A stretch of 64,000 nucleotides of DNA from Halomonas ventosae. Lineage in GTDB: Bacteria > Pseudomonadota > Gammaproteobacteria > Pseudomonadales > Halomonadaceae. Both the position numbers and the translations under genes were made by a program. The stretch lies in assembly GCF_004363555.1 (NCBI RefSeq), contig NZ_SNZJ01000007.1, forward strand, positions 62,001 to 126,000, written 5' to 3'. This document shows, piece by piece, positions 8,500 to 18,600 of this stretch. Each line of letters starts with the position of its first letter. Within the stretch, counting starts at the first letter, position 1. Below the pieces are notes generated by a model. It worked only from the letters and a program-made list of their open reading frames with translations, was not told the DNA's origin and did not search any database.

Positions 8500-9144
8500 T
8501 TGAGCCTGCGTCTGCAAGCCCGAAAGCTGGCCTGTGAGCGGGACGATCGCTGGCTGTTCCGGGACCTTGACCTGGACATCCATGCCGGCGAGATCGTGCG
8601 TGTGGAGGGTCCCAACGGCAGTGGCAAGACCACCCTGCTGAAGATCCTTTCCGGGCAGCTGGCCGACTTCCAGGGCGAGCTCTACTGGAACGACCATCCC
8701 ATGCGGCGCACGCGCCAGGACTTCCTGGCCAACCTGCTCTACCTGGGCCATGCGCCGGGGGTCAAGGCGGCGCTGACGCCGCTGGAGAACCTGGCCTGGT
8801 ACCAGGCCCTGGCGGGCGAGCCCGACGACGAGGCCGCGCGCTTCAAGGCCCTGGCGGCGGTGGGGCTCGCCGGTTTCGAGGACCTGCCCGCCGGCCAGCT
8901 CTCCGCCGGCCAGCAGCGCCGGGTGGCCCTGGCCCGGCTGGAGCTGATCCCGCGTCCGCTCTGGGTGCTCGACGAGCCTTTCACCGCCATCGACCGCGAC
9001 GGCGTGGCGGCCCTCGAGGGCCGCCTGGCGGCCCATGCCCGGCGCGGCGGTTGCGTGCTGGTCACCACCCACCACGAGCTGGCCGATTCTCCGGCACTGC
9101 GGCGCATCCGGCTGGGGCAGGGGGGTGACGATGCCGCACTCTGA
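8500..9144 (+). CDS. ccmA: Cytochrome c maturation ABC transporter ATPase CcmA
   Basis: A 214-residue ATPase of the CcmABCD complex, whose ATP hydrolysis releases haem-loaded CcmE from CcmC/D. Walker A GPNGSGKTT is near residue 38, the ABC signature is LSAGQQRRVALARL, and Walker B is LWVLDEPF followed by the H-loop TTHHE. The start is TTG at 8500, preceded by GGGAGAG; the ATG at 8484 is out of frame. First gene of a nine-gene ccm operon with overlapping or closely spaced frames. Confidence 0.94.
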   Translation: MSLRLQARKLACERDDRWLFRDLDLDIHAGEIVRVEGPNGSGKTTLLKILSGQLADFQGELYWNDHPMRRTRQDFLANLLYLGHAPGVKAALTPLENLAWYQALAGEPDDEAARFKALAAVGLAGFEDLPAGQLSAGQQRRVALARLELIPRPLWVLDEPFTAIDRDGVAALEGRLAAHARRGGCVLVTTHHELADSPALRRIRLGQGGDDAAL

Positions 9145-9172
9145 GTCGCGCCTTGCGCAGGAGCCGGGTGAC

Positions 9173-9874
9173 ATGCCGCTGTTCCGGGAACCCGAGGGCG
9201 GCGCCGGGGTCGCAATCCGAGCGACGCTGAAGCGTGACCTGGTGCTGATGATGCGCCGGCGCAGCGAGGTGCTCAACCCGCTGGTGTTCTTCGCTCTGGT
9301 GATCACCCTGTTCCCGATCGGCATCTCGCCGGACCCTGAGCTGCTGGCGACCATCGCCCCGGGCCTGCTGTGGGTCGCGGCGCTGCTCGCGGCGCTGCTC
9401 TCCCTGGACAGCCTGTTTCGCAGCGACTACGACGACGGCTCCCTGGAGCAACTGCTGCTCTCGCCCCAGCCGCTGCCGGCGCTGGCGCTGGCCAAGGTGG
9501 CGGTGCACTGGCTGCTCACCGGCCTGCCGCTGGCGCTGATGGCGCCGCTGCTGGGCATCATGCTGTCGCTGCCGGCGGGCAGCTATGCGGTGCTGGCACT
9601 GTCGCTGGCGCTGGGCAGTGCCAGCCTGAGCCTGATCGGTGCCATCGGGGCGGCGCTGACCGTGGGGCTCGCGCGGGGTGGCGTGCTGCTCTCGCTGCTG
9701 GTGCTGCCCCTCTACATCCCGGTGCTGATCTTCGGCGCCGGGGCCGTGCAGGCGGCGATCCTCGGCGATGGCGTCTCCGCGCACCTGGCCATCCTGGGTG
9801 CGCTCCTGGCAGTGGCGCTGAGCCTCGCCCCCTGGGCGATCGCGGCGTCACTGCGCATCAGTATCAACGGTTGA
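9173..9874 (+). CDS. ccmB: Haem exporter-type permease CcmB
   Basis: A 233-residue six-helix inner-membrane subunit of CcmABCD. It has the CcmB landmarks [42 protein letters not shown] and [23 protein letters not shown] chose the ATG at 9173 because AGGAG at 9159-9163 is correctly spaced and the length fits the family; the ATG at 9131 (247 residues, overlapping ccmA by 14 bases) is the alternative. The C-terminus ALRISI matches E. coli CcmB. Confidence 0.92.
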   Translation: MPLFREPEGGAGVAIRATLKRDLVLMMRRRSEVLNPLVFFALVITLFPIGISPDPELLATIAPGLLWVAALLAALLSLDSLFRSDYDDGSLEQLLLSPQPLPALALAKVAVHWLLTGLPLALMAPLLGIMLSLPAGSYAVLALSLALGSASLSLIGAIGAALTVGLARGGVLLSLLVLPLYIPVLIFGAGAVQAAILGDGVSAHLAILGALLAVALSLAPWAIAASLRISING

Positions 9875-9888
9875 GGACAACAATCGGC

Positions 9889-10629
9889 ATGTGGGCCTTC
9901 ATACACAAGCTCGGCTCCCCCAAGTGGTTCTACGCCATCAGCGAGCGCCTGCAGCCCTGGTTCTGGGTGGCGGCGGCGGTGCTGATCCTGGTCGGCAGCG
10001 CCTGGGGGCTGGCCTTCGCCCCGGCGGACTACCAGCAGGGCAACAGCTTCCGCATCATCTACGTGCACGTGCCGGCGGCCTTCCTGGCCCAGTCGATCTT
10101 CGTCAGCATGGCGGTGGCCGGCTTCATCTATATGGTCTGGAAGATCAAGATCGCCGACATGGCGGCAGCGATGATGGCCCCGCTGGGCGCCGCCATGACC
10201 TTCGTGGCGCTGTTCTCCGGCGCGGTGTGGGGCGTGCCGACCTGGGGCACCTGGTGGATGTGGGACGCGCGCCTCACCTCGATGCTTATCCTGCTGTTCC
10301 TCTACTTCGGCGTCATCGCCCTGCGTGGCGCCTTCTCCAGCCGCGACAGCGCCTCTCGGGCCGCCTCGGTGCTGGCCATGGTCGGGGTGATCAACATCCC
10401 CATCATCAAGTACTCGGTGGACTGGTGGTACACCCTGCACCAGCCGGCCACCTTCAGCGTCACCTCGCGTCCGGCCATGCCGATGGAGATGTGGGCCCCG
10501 CTGCTGATCATGGTGCTGGGTTTCTACAGCTTCTTCATCGCGGTGACCCTGATGCGCACCCGCAGCGAGATCCTGCGTCGTGAGGCGAGCAAGCGCTGGG
10601 TGCGCGAACTGGCCGGGGAGGTGAGCTGA
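9889..10629 (+). CDS. ccmC: Haem-handling membrane protein CcmC
   Basis: A 246-residue six-helix protein that presents haem in the periplasm to CcmE. It carries the tryptophan-rich WWD-type signature [21 protein letters not shown] and the periplasmic haem-ligand histidines in YVHVPAAF and YTLHQP. The start ATG at 9889 begins MWAFIHKL, as is usual for CcmC. Its TGA overlaps the ccmD ATG (TGATG at 10627-10631). Confidence 0.95.
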   Translation: MWAFIHKLGSPKWFYAISERLQPWFWVAAAVLILVGSAWGLAFAPADYQQGNSFRIIYVHVPAAFLAQSIFVSMAVAGFIYMVWKIKIADMAAAMMAPLGAAMTFVALFSGAVWGVPTWGTWWMWDARLTSMLILLFLYFGVIALRGAFSSRDSASRAASVLAMVGVINIPIIKYSVDWWYTLHQPATFSVTSRPAMPMEMWAPLLIMVLGFYSFFIAVTLMRTRSEILRREASKRWVRELAGEVS

Positions 10630-10865
10630 TGGCATTCGATTCCCTGTCGGCCTTCCTGGCCATGGGCGGCCATGGCGTCTACGTCTGGGCGGCCTGGGGC
10701 GTCACCGGGCTGCTGCTGGTGGGCGTGGTGCTCCATGCCCGAGCCGAGCGTCGCGCGCTGCTGCGCGACCTGCGTCGCCGGGCGCGTCGCGCGCAGCACC
10801 ACGGCGCCCCGGGCGCCGCCGCGACACCGGTTTCACATCAAGAGGGCCATGCCCGTGAGAGCTAA
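10629..10865 (+). CDS. ccmD: Haem exporter protein CcmD
   Basis: A 78-residue single-helix protein needed to release holo-CcmE from CcmC. It has the typical short N-terminal segment, the helix YVWAAWGVTGLLLVGVVLHA at about residues 18-37, and the highly basic cytoplasmic RAERRALLRDLRRRARR segment. It starts inside the ccmC stop and its end overlaps ccmE by 17 bases. Confidence 0.88.
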   Translation: MAFDSLSAFLAMGGHGVYVWAAWGVTGLLLVGVVLHARAERRALLRDLRRRARRAQHHGAPGAAATPVSHQEGHARES

Positions 10866-11361
10866 ACGCAAGCAGAAGCTGTTCGTGATCCTGGGGCTGG
10901 TCTCGCTGGCCGCCATCGCCGTGGGCCTGACCCTCTACGCCCTGCGCAGCAACATCAACCTCTTCTTCAGCCCGGTGCAGATCGCCGCCGGGGATGCCCC
11001 CCTGGAGCGCCAGATCCGTGCCGGCGGCATGGTCAAGGAGGGCTCGGTGGATCGCGACAAGGAGAGCCTCGAGGTGACCTTCACCGTCACCGACTATGTC
11101 GACGACCTCGAGGTGCGCTACAGCGGCATCCTGCCCGACCTCTTCCGTGAGGGGCAGGGCGTGGTGGTGGTCGGCCAGCTCCAGCAGGGCGGCTGGCTGC
11201 GGGCCGACCAGGTGCTGGCGCGTCACGACGAGAACTACATGCCCCCCGAGGTGGCCCAGGCGCTGGAGGAAGCCGGCTACTCGCCGGAGGACTACCAGGC
11301 CAAGGCGGCCGAGGTGGGCAAACGACTGGACGCCCAGGGCGACGGCGCCAGCCAGAACTGA
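10849..11361 (+). CDS. ccmE: Periplasmic haem chaperone CcmE
   Basis: A 170-residue membrane-anchored chaperone that binds haem covalently through a His before passing it to CcmF/H. The N-terminal anchor is LFVILGLVSLAAIAVGLTLY, and the family motif LARHDENYMPPEV contains the haem-binding His126. GVVVVGQL and YSGILPDLFREGQG are classical. The start could instead be the GTG at 10855, shortening it by two residues. Confidence 0.95.
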   Translation: MPVRAKRKQKLFVILGLVSLAAIAVGLTLYALRSNINLFFSPVQIAAGDAPLERQIRAGGMVKEGSVDRDKESLEVTFTVTDYVDDLEVRYSGILPDLFREGQGVVVVGQLQQGGWLRADQVLARHDENYMPPEVAQALEEAGYSPEDYQAKAAEVGKRLDAQGDGASQN

Positions 11362-11373
11362 TCCGGAGTGCCC

Positions 11374-13377
11374 ATGCAGACCCTGATGATCCCCGAAATC
11401 GGCCACTACGCCCTGATCATTGCGCTGCTGATGGCGCTGGTCCAGGGGGTGATGCCGCTCGCCGGGGCGGCCACCCGCCGCCCGCTGTGGATGGCCTACG
11501 CGCGTCCCATGGCCACCGGCCAGTTCCTCTTCCTGGCCATCGCCTACGCCTGCCTGACCGCCAGCTACCTGCTGGACGACTTCAGCGTGGCCAACGTGGC
11601 CAACAACTCCAACTCGATGCTGCCCTGGTACTACAAGGCCAGCGCCGTATGGGGCAACCACGAGGGGTCGGTGCTGCTGTGGAGCTTGATCCTGGCCGCC
11701 TGGGGCTTCGCGGTCAGCCGCTTCTCGCGGGAGCTGCCCCGCGACATGCTGGCCCGGGTGATGGGGGTGATGGGGCTGGTCAGCGTCGGCTTCCTGGCCT
11801 TCGTGCTGATCACCTCCAACCCCTTCGAGCGGCTGCTGCCCAACGTCCCCCAGGATGGCGCCGACCTCAACCCGCTGCTGCAGGACTTCGGCCTGATCGT
11901 CCACCCGCCGATGCTCTACATGGGCTACGTGGGCTTCTCGGTGGTCTTCGCCTTCGCCATCGCCGCCCTGCTGGGCGGACGCCTGGATGCGGCCTGGACC
12001 CGCTGGGCGCGGCCCTGGACCAATATCGCCTGGGCCTTCCTCACCGTGGGTATCGCCCTGGGCAGCTGGTGGGCATACTACGAGCTGGGCTGGGGCGGCT
12101 GGTGGTTCTGGGACCCGGTCGAGAATGCCTCGCTGCTGCCGTGGCTTGCCGGCACGGCGCTGATCCACTCCCTGGCGGTGACCGAGAAGCGCGGCGCCTT
12201 CAAGAGCTGGACGGTGCTGCTGGCGATCACCACCTTCTCGCTGTCGCTGATGGGGACCTTCCTGGTGCGCTCTGGGGTGCTCACCTCGGTACATGCCTTC
12301 GCCAACGACCCCTCCCGCGGGCTCTTCATCCTGGTGCTGCTGGGCATCACCGTGGGGCTCTCGCTGCTGCTGTTCGCGCTGCGCGCCCCGCGCGTCAGCC
12401 ACCAGGTGGGCTTCAGCTGGCTCTCCCGTGACGCCCTGCTGCTGATCAACAACATCCTGCTGGTGATCATGACCGTCACGGTACTGCTCGGCACGGTCTA
12501 CCCGCTGCTGCTCGACGCCCTGAACCTGGGCAAGATCAGCGTGGGCCCCCCCTACTTCAATGCGCTCTTCGTGCCGCTGACGGTGATCCTCTGCCTGTTC
12601 ATGGGGCTGGGTCCCCTGGCGCGCTGGAAGCATACCCCGGCCCGCGAGCTCTTCCGGCGCAGCTGGATTGCCGGCCTGGCGGCCCTGGTGGTCGGCGCGG
12701 TCGCACCGCTGCTCTATCGCGGCGAGTGGAACCTCAAGGTGAGCCTGGGCGTGGTGGTCGCCCTGTGGATCGTGCTGCCCATGGCCCGCGACCTCTGGGC
12801 AAAGTCTCGCCACTCCGGCGGCCGCGTGGCCGGCCTCCGGCGCCTCTCGCTGGCCTATTGGGGCATGATCCTCGGCCACCTGGGCATCGCGGTGACCATC
12901 ATCGGCGTCACCGTGGTCTCCAACTACGCCATCGAGCGCAACGTGCGCATGGGCGTGGGCGACAGCGTCGAGGTGGTCGGTTACACCTTCACCATGACCG
13001 AGCTCGCCAACCGCCGGGGGCCGAACTACCTGGCGGACGCCGCCGAGATCGAGGTGCGACGCGGCGACAGCCAGCGCAGCTTCACCATGACCCCCGAGAA
13101 GCGCCTCTACATCGCCCGCGGCATGCCGATGACCCAGGTCGCGCTGCGCCCCGGCCTGTTCCGTGACCTCTACGTGGCCATGGGCGAGGACCTGGAGGAC
13201 GGCAGCTGGGCGATGCGCATCCAGTACAAGCCCTTCGTGCGCTGGCTGTGGCTCGGGGCGCTGCTGATGGCCGCCGGCGGGGTGCTGGCCGTGGCGGACC
13301 GCCGCTACCGGCGCACCGTGACGGCCCGCGACCCGGAGCGCGCCGTGGCCGCCGAGCCCCGGGAGGCCACCACATGA
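11374..13377 (+). CDS. ccmF: Cytochrome c haem lyase subunit CcmF
   Basis: A 667-residue polytopic haem lyase that receives haem from CcmE and ligates it to apocytochrome c with CcmH/I. The WWD domain reads WAYYELGWGGWWFWDPVENA, and conserved His-containing loops include VWGNHEGSVLLW and LIVHPPMLYMGY. The ATG at 11374 follows CGGAG at the right distance; an upstream GTG at 11368 is possible. The stop overlaps ccmG (ATGA at 13374-13377). Confidence 0.96.
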   Translation: MQTLMIPEIGHYALIIALLMALVQGVMPLAGAATRRPLWMAYARPMATGQFLFLAIAYACLTASYLLDDFSVANVANNSNSMLPWYYKASAVWGNHEGSVLLWSLILAAWGFAVSRFSRELPRDMLARVMGVMGLVSVGFLAFVLITSNPFERLLPNVPQDGADLNPLLQDFGLIVHPPMLYMGYVGFSVVFAFAIAALLGGRLDAAWTRWARPWTNIAWAFLTVGIALGSWWAYYELGWGGWWFWDPVENASLLPWLAGTALIHSLAVTEKRGAFKSWTVLLAITTFSLSLMGTFLVRSGVLTSVHAFANDPSRGLFILVLLGITVGLSLLLFALRAPRVSHQVGFSWLSRDALLLINNILLVIMTVTVLLGTVYPLLLDALNLGKISVGPPYFNALFVPLTVILCLFMGLGPLARWKHTPARELFRRSWIAGLAALVVGAVAPLLYRGEWNLKVSLGVVVALWIVLPMARDLWAKSRHSGGRVAGLRRLSLAYWGMILGHLGIAVTIIGVTVVSNYAIERNVRMGVGDSVEVVGYTFTMTELANRRGPNYLADAAEIEVRRGDSQRSFTMTPEKRLYIARGMPMTQVALRPGLFRDLYVAMGEDLEDGSWAMRIQYKPFVRWLWLGALLMAAGGVLAVADRRYRRTVTARDPERAVAAEPREATT

Positions 13378-13901
13378 AGCGTCGCCTGCTGCTGCTGCTG
13401 CCGCTGGCCGGCTTCCTGGTGCTCGGCGCCTTCCTCTACATGGGGCTCTCGATCAATCCCTTCGAGCGCGACTCGGCGCTGATGGCGAGGGAGTTCCCGG
13501 CCTTCGAGCTCACCACCCTCGAGGATCCCGAGCGGGTGGTGGATGCCTCGCTGCTCGAGGGCGAGGTCACCCTGGTCAACGTCTGGGGCGAGTGGTGCCC
13601 GACCTGCAAGCAGGAGATGCCGCAGCTGCTCGATCTCGCCGAGCGCGGCGTGCGCCTGGTGGGGGTCGACTACAAGGACACCCGGGAGAAGGGGCGCGAG
13701 TTCCTCACCGAGTTCGGCAACCCCTTCGAGGTCAACATCTTCGACCCCGAGGGCAGCCTGGGCTTCGACCTGGGCGTCTACGGCGCCCCGGAGACCTTCC
13801 TGGTCGACCGCGAGGGCATCATCCGCTATCACCATACCGGCTACATCCGGCCGGAGGACGTGCGCGAGACGATACTGCCGGAGGTGGAAAGATGGCGCTG
13901 A
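13374..13901 (+). CDS. ccmG: Thiol:disulfide interchange protein CcmG/DsbE
   Basis: A 175-residue membrane-anchored thioredoxin-fold protein that reduces the apocytochrome CXXCH cysteines. It has an N-terminal anchor at residues 5-25, the redox site WGEWCPTCKQEMP, the acidic GVDYKDTREKG segment and the cis-Pro region GVYGAPETFLVDREG, all typical of CcmG. It overlaps ccmF by 4 bases and ccmH by 10 bases. Confidence 0.95.
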   Translation: MKRRLLLLLPLAGFLVLGAFLYMGLSINPFERDSALMAREFPAFELTTLEDPERVVDASLLEGEVTLVNVWGEWCPTCKQEMPQLLDLAERGVRLVGVDYKDTREKGREFLTEFGNPFEVNIFDPEGSLGFDLGVYGAPETFLVDREGIIRYHHTGYIRPEDVRETILPEVERWR

Positions 13902-14359
13902 TCACCCGACTGCTGCTGTGTGCCCTGCTGCTTTGGCCTGCCCTGGGCCAGGCGGCGGTGGAGGTGCGCGAGTTCGACGACCCGGTCACCGAGCAGCGCT
14001 ACCGCGACCTCACCGCGACCCTGCGCTGCCCCAAGTGCGAGAACCAGGCTATCGACGACTCCGACTCGCCCATCGCCGGCGACATGCGTGAGCGGGTCTA
14101 TCTCCAGCTCCAGGATGGCCGTTCCGACAAGGAGATCCTCGACTTCATGGTCAACCGCTTCGGTGACTATGTGCTCTACAACCCGCGTCTCGAGGGCCGC
14201 ACCCTGCTGCTGTGGGGGCTTCCCGCCGGCCTGGTGCTGCTGGGCGCCCTGGTGGTGGTGCTCATGGTGCGCGCCCGTCGGCGCACCTCGGCCCGCGACC
14301 TGAGCGCCGAGGAGCGGGCGCGACTGGATGCCCTGATCAAACGCGAGAGGACCGAATGA
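13892..14359 (+). CDS. ccmH: Cytochrome c maturation protein CcmH
   Basis: A 155-residue protein with a signal peptide (LLLCALLLWPALGQAA), the redox motif LRCPKCENQAIDDSDSPIA, the conserved RFGDYVLYNP segment and a C-terminal transmembrane helix followed by basic residues. It interacts with apocytochrome c and CcmF in the periplasm. This is the short CcmH; the TPR part is the separate CcmI gene that follows, as in Pseudomonas. Confidence 0.94.
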   Translation: MALITRLLLCALLLWPALGQAAVEVREFDDPVTEQRYRDLTATLRCPKCENQAIDDSDSPIAGDMRERVYLQLQDGRSDKEILDFMVNRFGDYVLYNPRLEGRTLLLWGLPAGLVLLGALVVVLMVRARRRTSARDLSAEERARLDALIKRERTE

Positions 14360-15600
14360 CCCTGCTATGGATCGCCCTTGCCGTCCTGCTGCTGCCGGCC
14401 CTGTGGCTGCTGGTGGCTCCCCTGCGGCGTGCCGCCGCCGTGAGCGCCGCCCAGCGCGACCATGAGGCCAACGACCGCACGACCGACCAGAACCTGGCCA
14501 TCTACCGCCGTCGGCTGGCCTCGCTGGAGGCGGCCCGGGAGCGGGGCGACATCGACCAGTCACGCTTCGATGAGGACCGCCTGGAGCTCGAGCGTAGCCT
14601 GCTCGAGGATACCGAGCGCCTGCAGCGCGCGCCGCTGAAGCCGGCCGCGTCCGGCAAGCTGGCGGTGCCGGTGGTGATGGTGGCCGTGGTGCTGGCCAGC
14701 CTCGCCTGGTACCTCCAGGAGGGGGCGGAGGGCGACCTCACCCTCTACACGGTCCAGCAGCAGGTGATGAACGACTCCGAGGCCTCGCTGCCGATGCTGA
14801 TCGAGCGGCTCGAGGGGCAGGCCGCCCGTCAGCCCGACAACCCCAATGTCTGGCGGGCACTGTTCCCGCTCTACCGGGACAGCGGACGCATCGCCGAGGC
14901 CACCCGCGCCCTGGAGCGACTGATCGAGCTCGAGGGGCGCCAGCCCTGGCTGCTGGCCGAGCTGGCCCAGATCCGCTATTTCGCCGCCGGCCGCGAGATG
15001 ACCGACGAGGTCCAGGCGCTGGTCGACGAGGTGCTGGAGATGGATCCCGCCCAGCCCACGGTGCTCGGCATGCTCGGTATCGATGCCTTCGAGAGCGGCG
15101 ACTTCGAGACCGCCATCGACCGGTGGCGCCGGGCCATCGCCGGCATGGATGACCCCGACACCGCCGACGCCCTGCGCCAGGGCATCCGCGTCGCCCAGCA
15201 GCGCCTGGGGATTGCCCCGGAGGAGTCCGAGCAGGCCGTCGCCGAGGGGCCCGGCATCGCCGTCCGGGTTCGCCTGGCGGATGACCTCGCCGGCCGGCTC
15301 GACGATGGCGCCACCGTCTTCGTGGTGGCCCGCGACCTCGAGGGGGAGCTGCCGCCGCTGGCCGTGGCCCGGGCCCGGCTGGACGAGCTCCCGCTGACCG
15401 TGGTGCTTGACGACTCTCGCTCCATGTCTCCCCAGGCGCGGATCTCCCAGGTGGACCAGGCGCGGCTGATGGTGCGTGTCTCGGAGAGCGGCCAGGCCAC
15501 GCCCCAGCCCGGCGACCTGCTCGGTACCCTCGAGGGGGCGACGGTGGGGGAGACCGATGGCGAGCCCGTCGAGGTGGTGATCGACCGGGTCGTCGAGTAA
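14356..15600 (+). CDS. ccmI: Cytochrome c maturation TPR protein CcmI
   Basis: A 414-residue apocytochrome c chaperone. The N-terminus has two membrane helices (residues 2-23 and about 95-113) separated by a cytoplasmic helical loop (NLAIYRRRLASLEAARERGDI), then periplasmic TPR repeats (PNVWRALFPLYRDSGR, QPWLLAELAQIRY, PTVLGMLGIDAFESGDFETAI) and a C-terminal domain. It overlaps ccmH by 4 bases; smc starts 5 bases after its stop. Confidence 0.92.
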   Translation: MTLLWIALAVLLLPALWLLVAPLRRAAAVSAAQRDHEANDRTTDQNLAIYRRRLASLEAARERGDIDQSRFDEDRLELERSLLEDTERLQRAPLKPAASGKLAVPVVMVAVVLASLAWYLQEGAEGDLTLYTVQQQVMNDSEASLPMLIERLEGQAARQPDNPNVWRALFPLYRDSGRIAEATRALERLIELEGRQPWLLAELAQIRYFAAGREMTDEVQALVDEVLEMDPAQPTVLGMLGIDAFESGDFETAIDRWRRAIAGMDDPDTADALRQGIRVAQQRLGIAPEESEQAVAEGPGIAVRVRLADDLAGRLDDGATVFVVARDLEGELPPLAVARARLDELPLTVVLDDSRSMSPQARISQVDQARLMVRVSESGQATPQPGDLLGTLEGATVGETDGEPVEVVIDRVVE

Positions 15601-15604
15601 GCCC

Positions 15605-18600
15605 ATGCGCCTGAAGTCGATCCGCCTGGTGGGGTTCAAGTCCTTCGTCGACCCGGTCAGCGTGCCCTTCGACGGCAACATGACCGCCATCGTGGGGCCC
15701 AACGGCTGCGGCAAGTCCAACATCATCGACGCAGTGCGCTGGGTGATGGGGGAGTCGTCGGCCAAGACCCTGCGCGGCGAGTCGATGACCGACGTCATCT
15801 TCAACGGCTCCACTGGCCGCAAGCCGGTGGGGCTCGCCTCCATCGAGCTGCTCTTCGACAACCGTGACGGCGCCATGGGCGGCGCCTATGCCCAGTACGC
15901 CGAGATCGCCGTCAAGCGCCAGGTCACCCGCGACGCCCAGTCCAGCTACTTCTTCAACGGCCAGAAGTGCCGTCGCCGCGACATCGCCGACCTCTTCCTG
16001 GGCACCGGCCTGGGGCCGCGCTCCTATGCCATCATCGGCCAGGGCATGATCTCGCGGCTGATCGAGGCCCGCCCCGAGGAGCTGCGCGCGACCCTCGAGG
16101 AGGCCGCCGGCATCTCGAAGTACAAGGAGCGTCGCCGCGAGACCGAGAACCGCATGCGGCGCACCCAGGAGAACCTGGAGCGCCTGGAGGACATCCGCGA
16201 GGAGCTCGACAAGCAGCTCGAGCGGCTCAAGCGCCAGGCCGAGGCGGCGCGTCGCTACCAGACCCTCAAGCAGGAGGAACACCGTCTCAAGGGCGAGCTG
16301 GCGCTGCTGCGGGGGCGCGCCCTGCGCGCCAGCCAGACCGAGGAGGAGACCCGCGTCCGCGAGCTGGAGACCGCCGTGGAGCGCGAGGTGCTGGGCATGC
16401 GCCAGGCCGAGAGCCGCCTGGAGGAGGCCCGCGCCGAGCATGACCGCCTGGCCACCGAGCTCGACGGCCGGCAGTCGCGCTTCTACGAGACCACCACCGC
16501 CATCGCCCGCCTGGAGCAGGACCTGGAGCACACCCGTGCCCGGGACCAGCAGCTGGCCCGGGACCTCGAGGCCGCCCGAGGCGAGCTCGCCGAGCTTGCC
16601 CGCCTCGGCGACGACGACGGCGAACGCCTGGCTCGCCTGGACGAGCGCCTCGAGACCCTGGGGCCGGAGCAGGAGGAGGTGGCCGAGCAGCTCGCCGAGC
16701 TGGAGGCCGCCCTGGAGGAGGCCGAGCCCCGGACCGAGGAGGCCGACGCCGCCTGGGAGAGCTTCGGCGAGCGCTGGCAGGCACAGAGCCGCGAGGCGGA
16801 GCGCGCCCAGGACCGGCTTCGCGACCTGGAGAGTCGGCTCGAGCAGCTGGCCACCGACGAGCGCCGCCGTCGCCAGCAGCACGAGGAGCTGCCCGATATC
16901 GCCGGCCTGGGTGAGCAGCGCCGTGAGCTGGCCGAACGTCATGCCGAGCTCGAGGAACGCCTGGCCGAGCTCGAGGCGCAGCGCGGCGAGCACCAGGCCA
17001 GCCGCGACGGCGCCCGGGAGCAGGTGCGGGAGGCCGAGGCGGCCCGCGAGGCCGAGCGCCAGCGGCGCAGCACCCTGCAGGGCGAGCTGGCCTCGCTGGA
17101 GGCGCTGATCCAGGCGGCCCTGGCCGACCACGACGAGGCGCTGGATGCCCACCTGGCCGCGCATGGCCTGGCACAGCAGCCCCGCCTCGGCGAGGCCCTC
17201 GAAGTCGAACCCGGCTGGGAGGAGGCGGTCTCCTGGGTGCTGGCGCCCTGGCTGCGTGCGCGACTGGTGTCGCTGCCCGGGGCCCGCGAGGCCCTGGCCA
17301 CGCCGCCGGACGCCGAGCTCGGCCTGCTCGAGGCCGAGGCGTCGCCTGCCCCGGCCGACAGCCTGGCGGCCCGGGTGCGCGGCGCCGGTGCGGCCGGCCA
17401 GTGGCTGGCCGGCATCCGCTGCGTCGCCGACCGCGAGGCGGCCTGGTCGGGCCGAGAGGGCCTGGCAGCCGGCGAGAGCCTGGTTACCCCCGACGGTCTC
17501 TGGCTGGGACGTGGCTGGGTGCGCCACCGTGGCGCCGGCAACGGCCCGGATGCCCTGCTGGTCAGCCGGCGCCGCGAGGCGGAGGTGCGCGAGGCGCTGG
17601 CTGAGGTGGAGGCCCGCCTCGCCGACCAGGACCGCCACCTCGAGGCGGCTGCGGCCAAGGTCGAGCAGGCCGAGGCGGACCTGGAGCGGGCACGACTCGA
17701 GGAGCGCGAGCTCGAGCAGCAACGCCAGCAGCTGGCGGTGCAGGAGAGCGGGCTGGCCAGCCGGCTCGAGCACCTGGAGGGGCGCGCCGCCGAACTCGCC
17801 GAGGAGCTCGAGGGCATGGCCGAGTCCCGCGAGGAGGCCCTGCTGGCCCTGGAGGAGTCACGCGAGCAGTGGCAGGCGGCGATGGCGCGGCTGGAGGAGG
17901 GGGCCGAGACCCGCGAGAGGCTCGAGCGGGAGCGCCGCGAGGCCCGCGAGGCGCTGGCCGCGCTGCGGGCACGGCAGCGCCCCCTGGCCGAGCAGGTCCA
18001 GCGCCTGGCCCTGGAGCAGGAGCGCACCGCCACTGAACGCAACGGGCTGGCCGAGCAGCTGGGCCGGGCCGGCGAGTCGCGGGAGCGCCTCGCGTTGCGC
18101 TGCGCCGAGCTCGAGGAGGCGCGCGAGGGGCTTCATGAGCCCGACGAGGAGCGTCGCGAGCGACTCGACGAGCTGCTGGAGCGCCGCGAGCGCGAGGAGC
18201 GGGTGCTCAACGAGACCCGTACCCGGGCTGCCGAGCTGGTCGAGCGGCTGCGCGAGGACGAACAGGCCCGCCAGGGCCACGAGCGCAGCCTCGAGGGCAT
18301 CCGCGAGCGCCTCCAGGAATCGCGCATGCAGGTCCAGGCGCTCTCCCTCAAGGCCGAGGCCCAGGACGAGCAGCTCGCCGAGCTGAACCACGACCCCGCG
18401 AGCTTGTCCGATTCCCTTGACCCCAACGCCACCGAGTCCGCCTGGCAGGCCCGGCTGGAGGAGGTCGGCGAGCGCGTCCGCCGGCTGGGGGCCATCAACC
18501 TGGCGGCCATCGAGGAGTACGACCAGCAGGCCGAGCGGCGCGACTACCTGGAGGCCCAGCATACCGAGCTCTCCGAGGCACTGGAGACTCTGGATCGGGC

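Noticed and set aside
10702-12879. A 725-codon antisense frame across ccmD-ccmF
   Set aside because: Composition is His/Gln/Gly-rich and without motifs; the ccm genes on the other strand are intact and overlapping.
14738-17773. A 1011-codon open frame antisense to ccmI and smc
   Set aside because: It is a shadow of the repetitive Glu/Arg/Ala codons of the SMC coiled coils; composition is Leu/Gly/Gln-rich with no domain.
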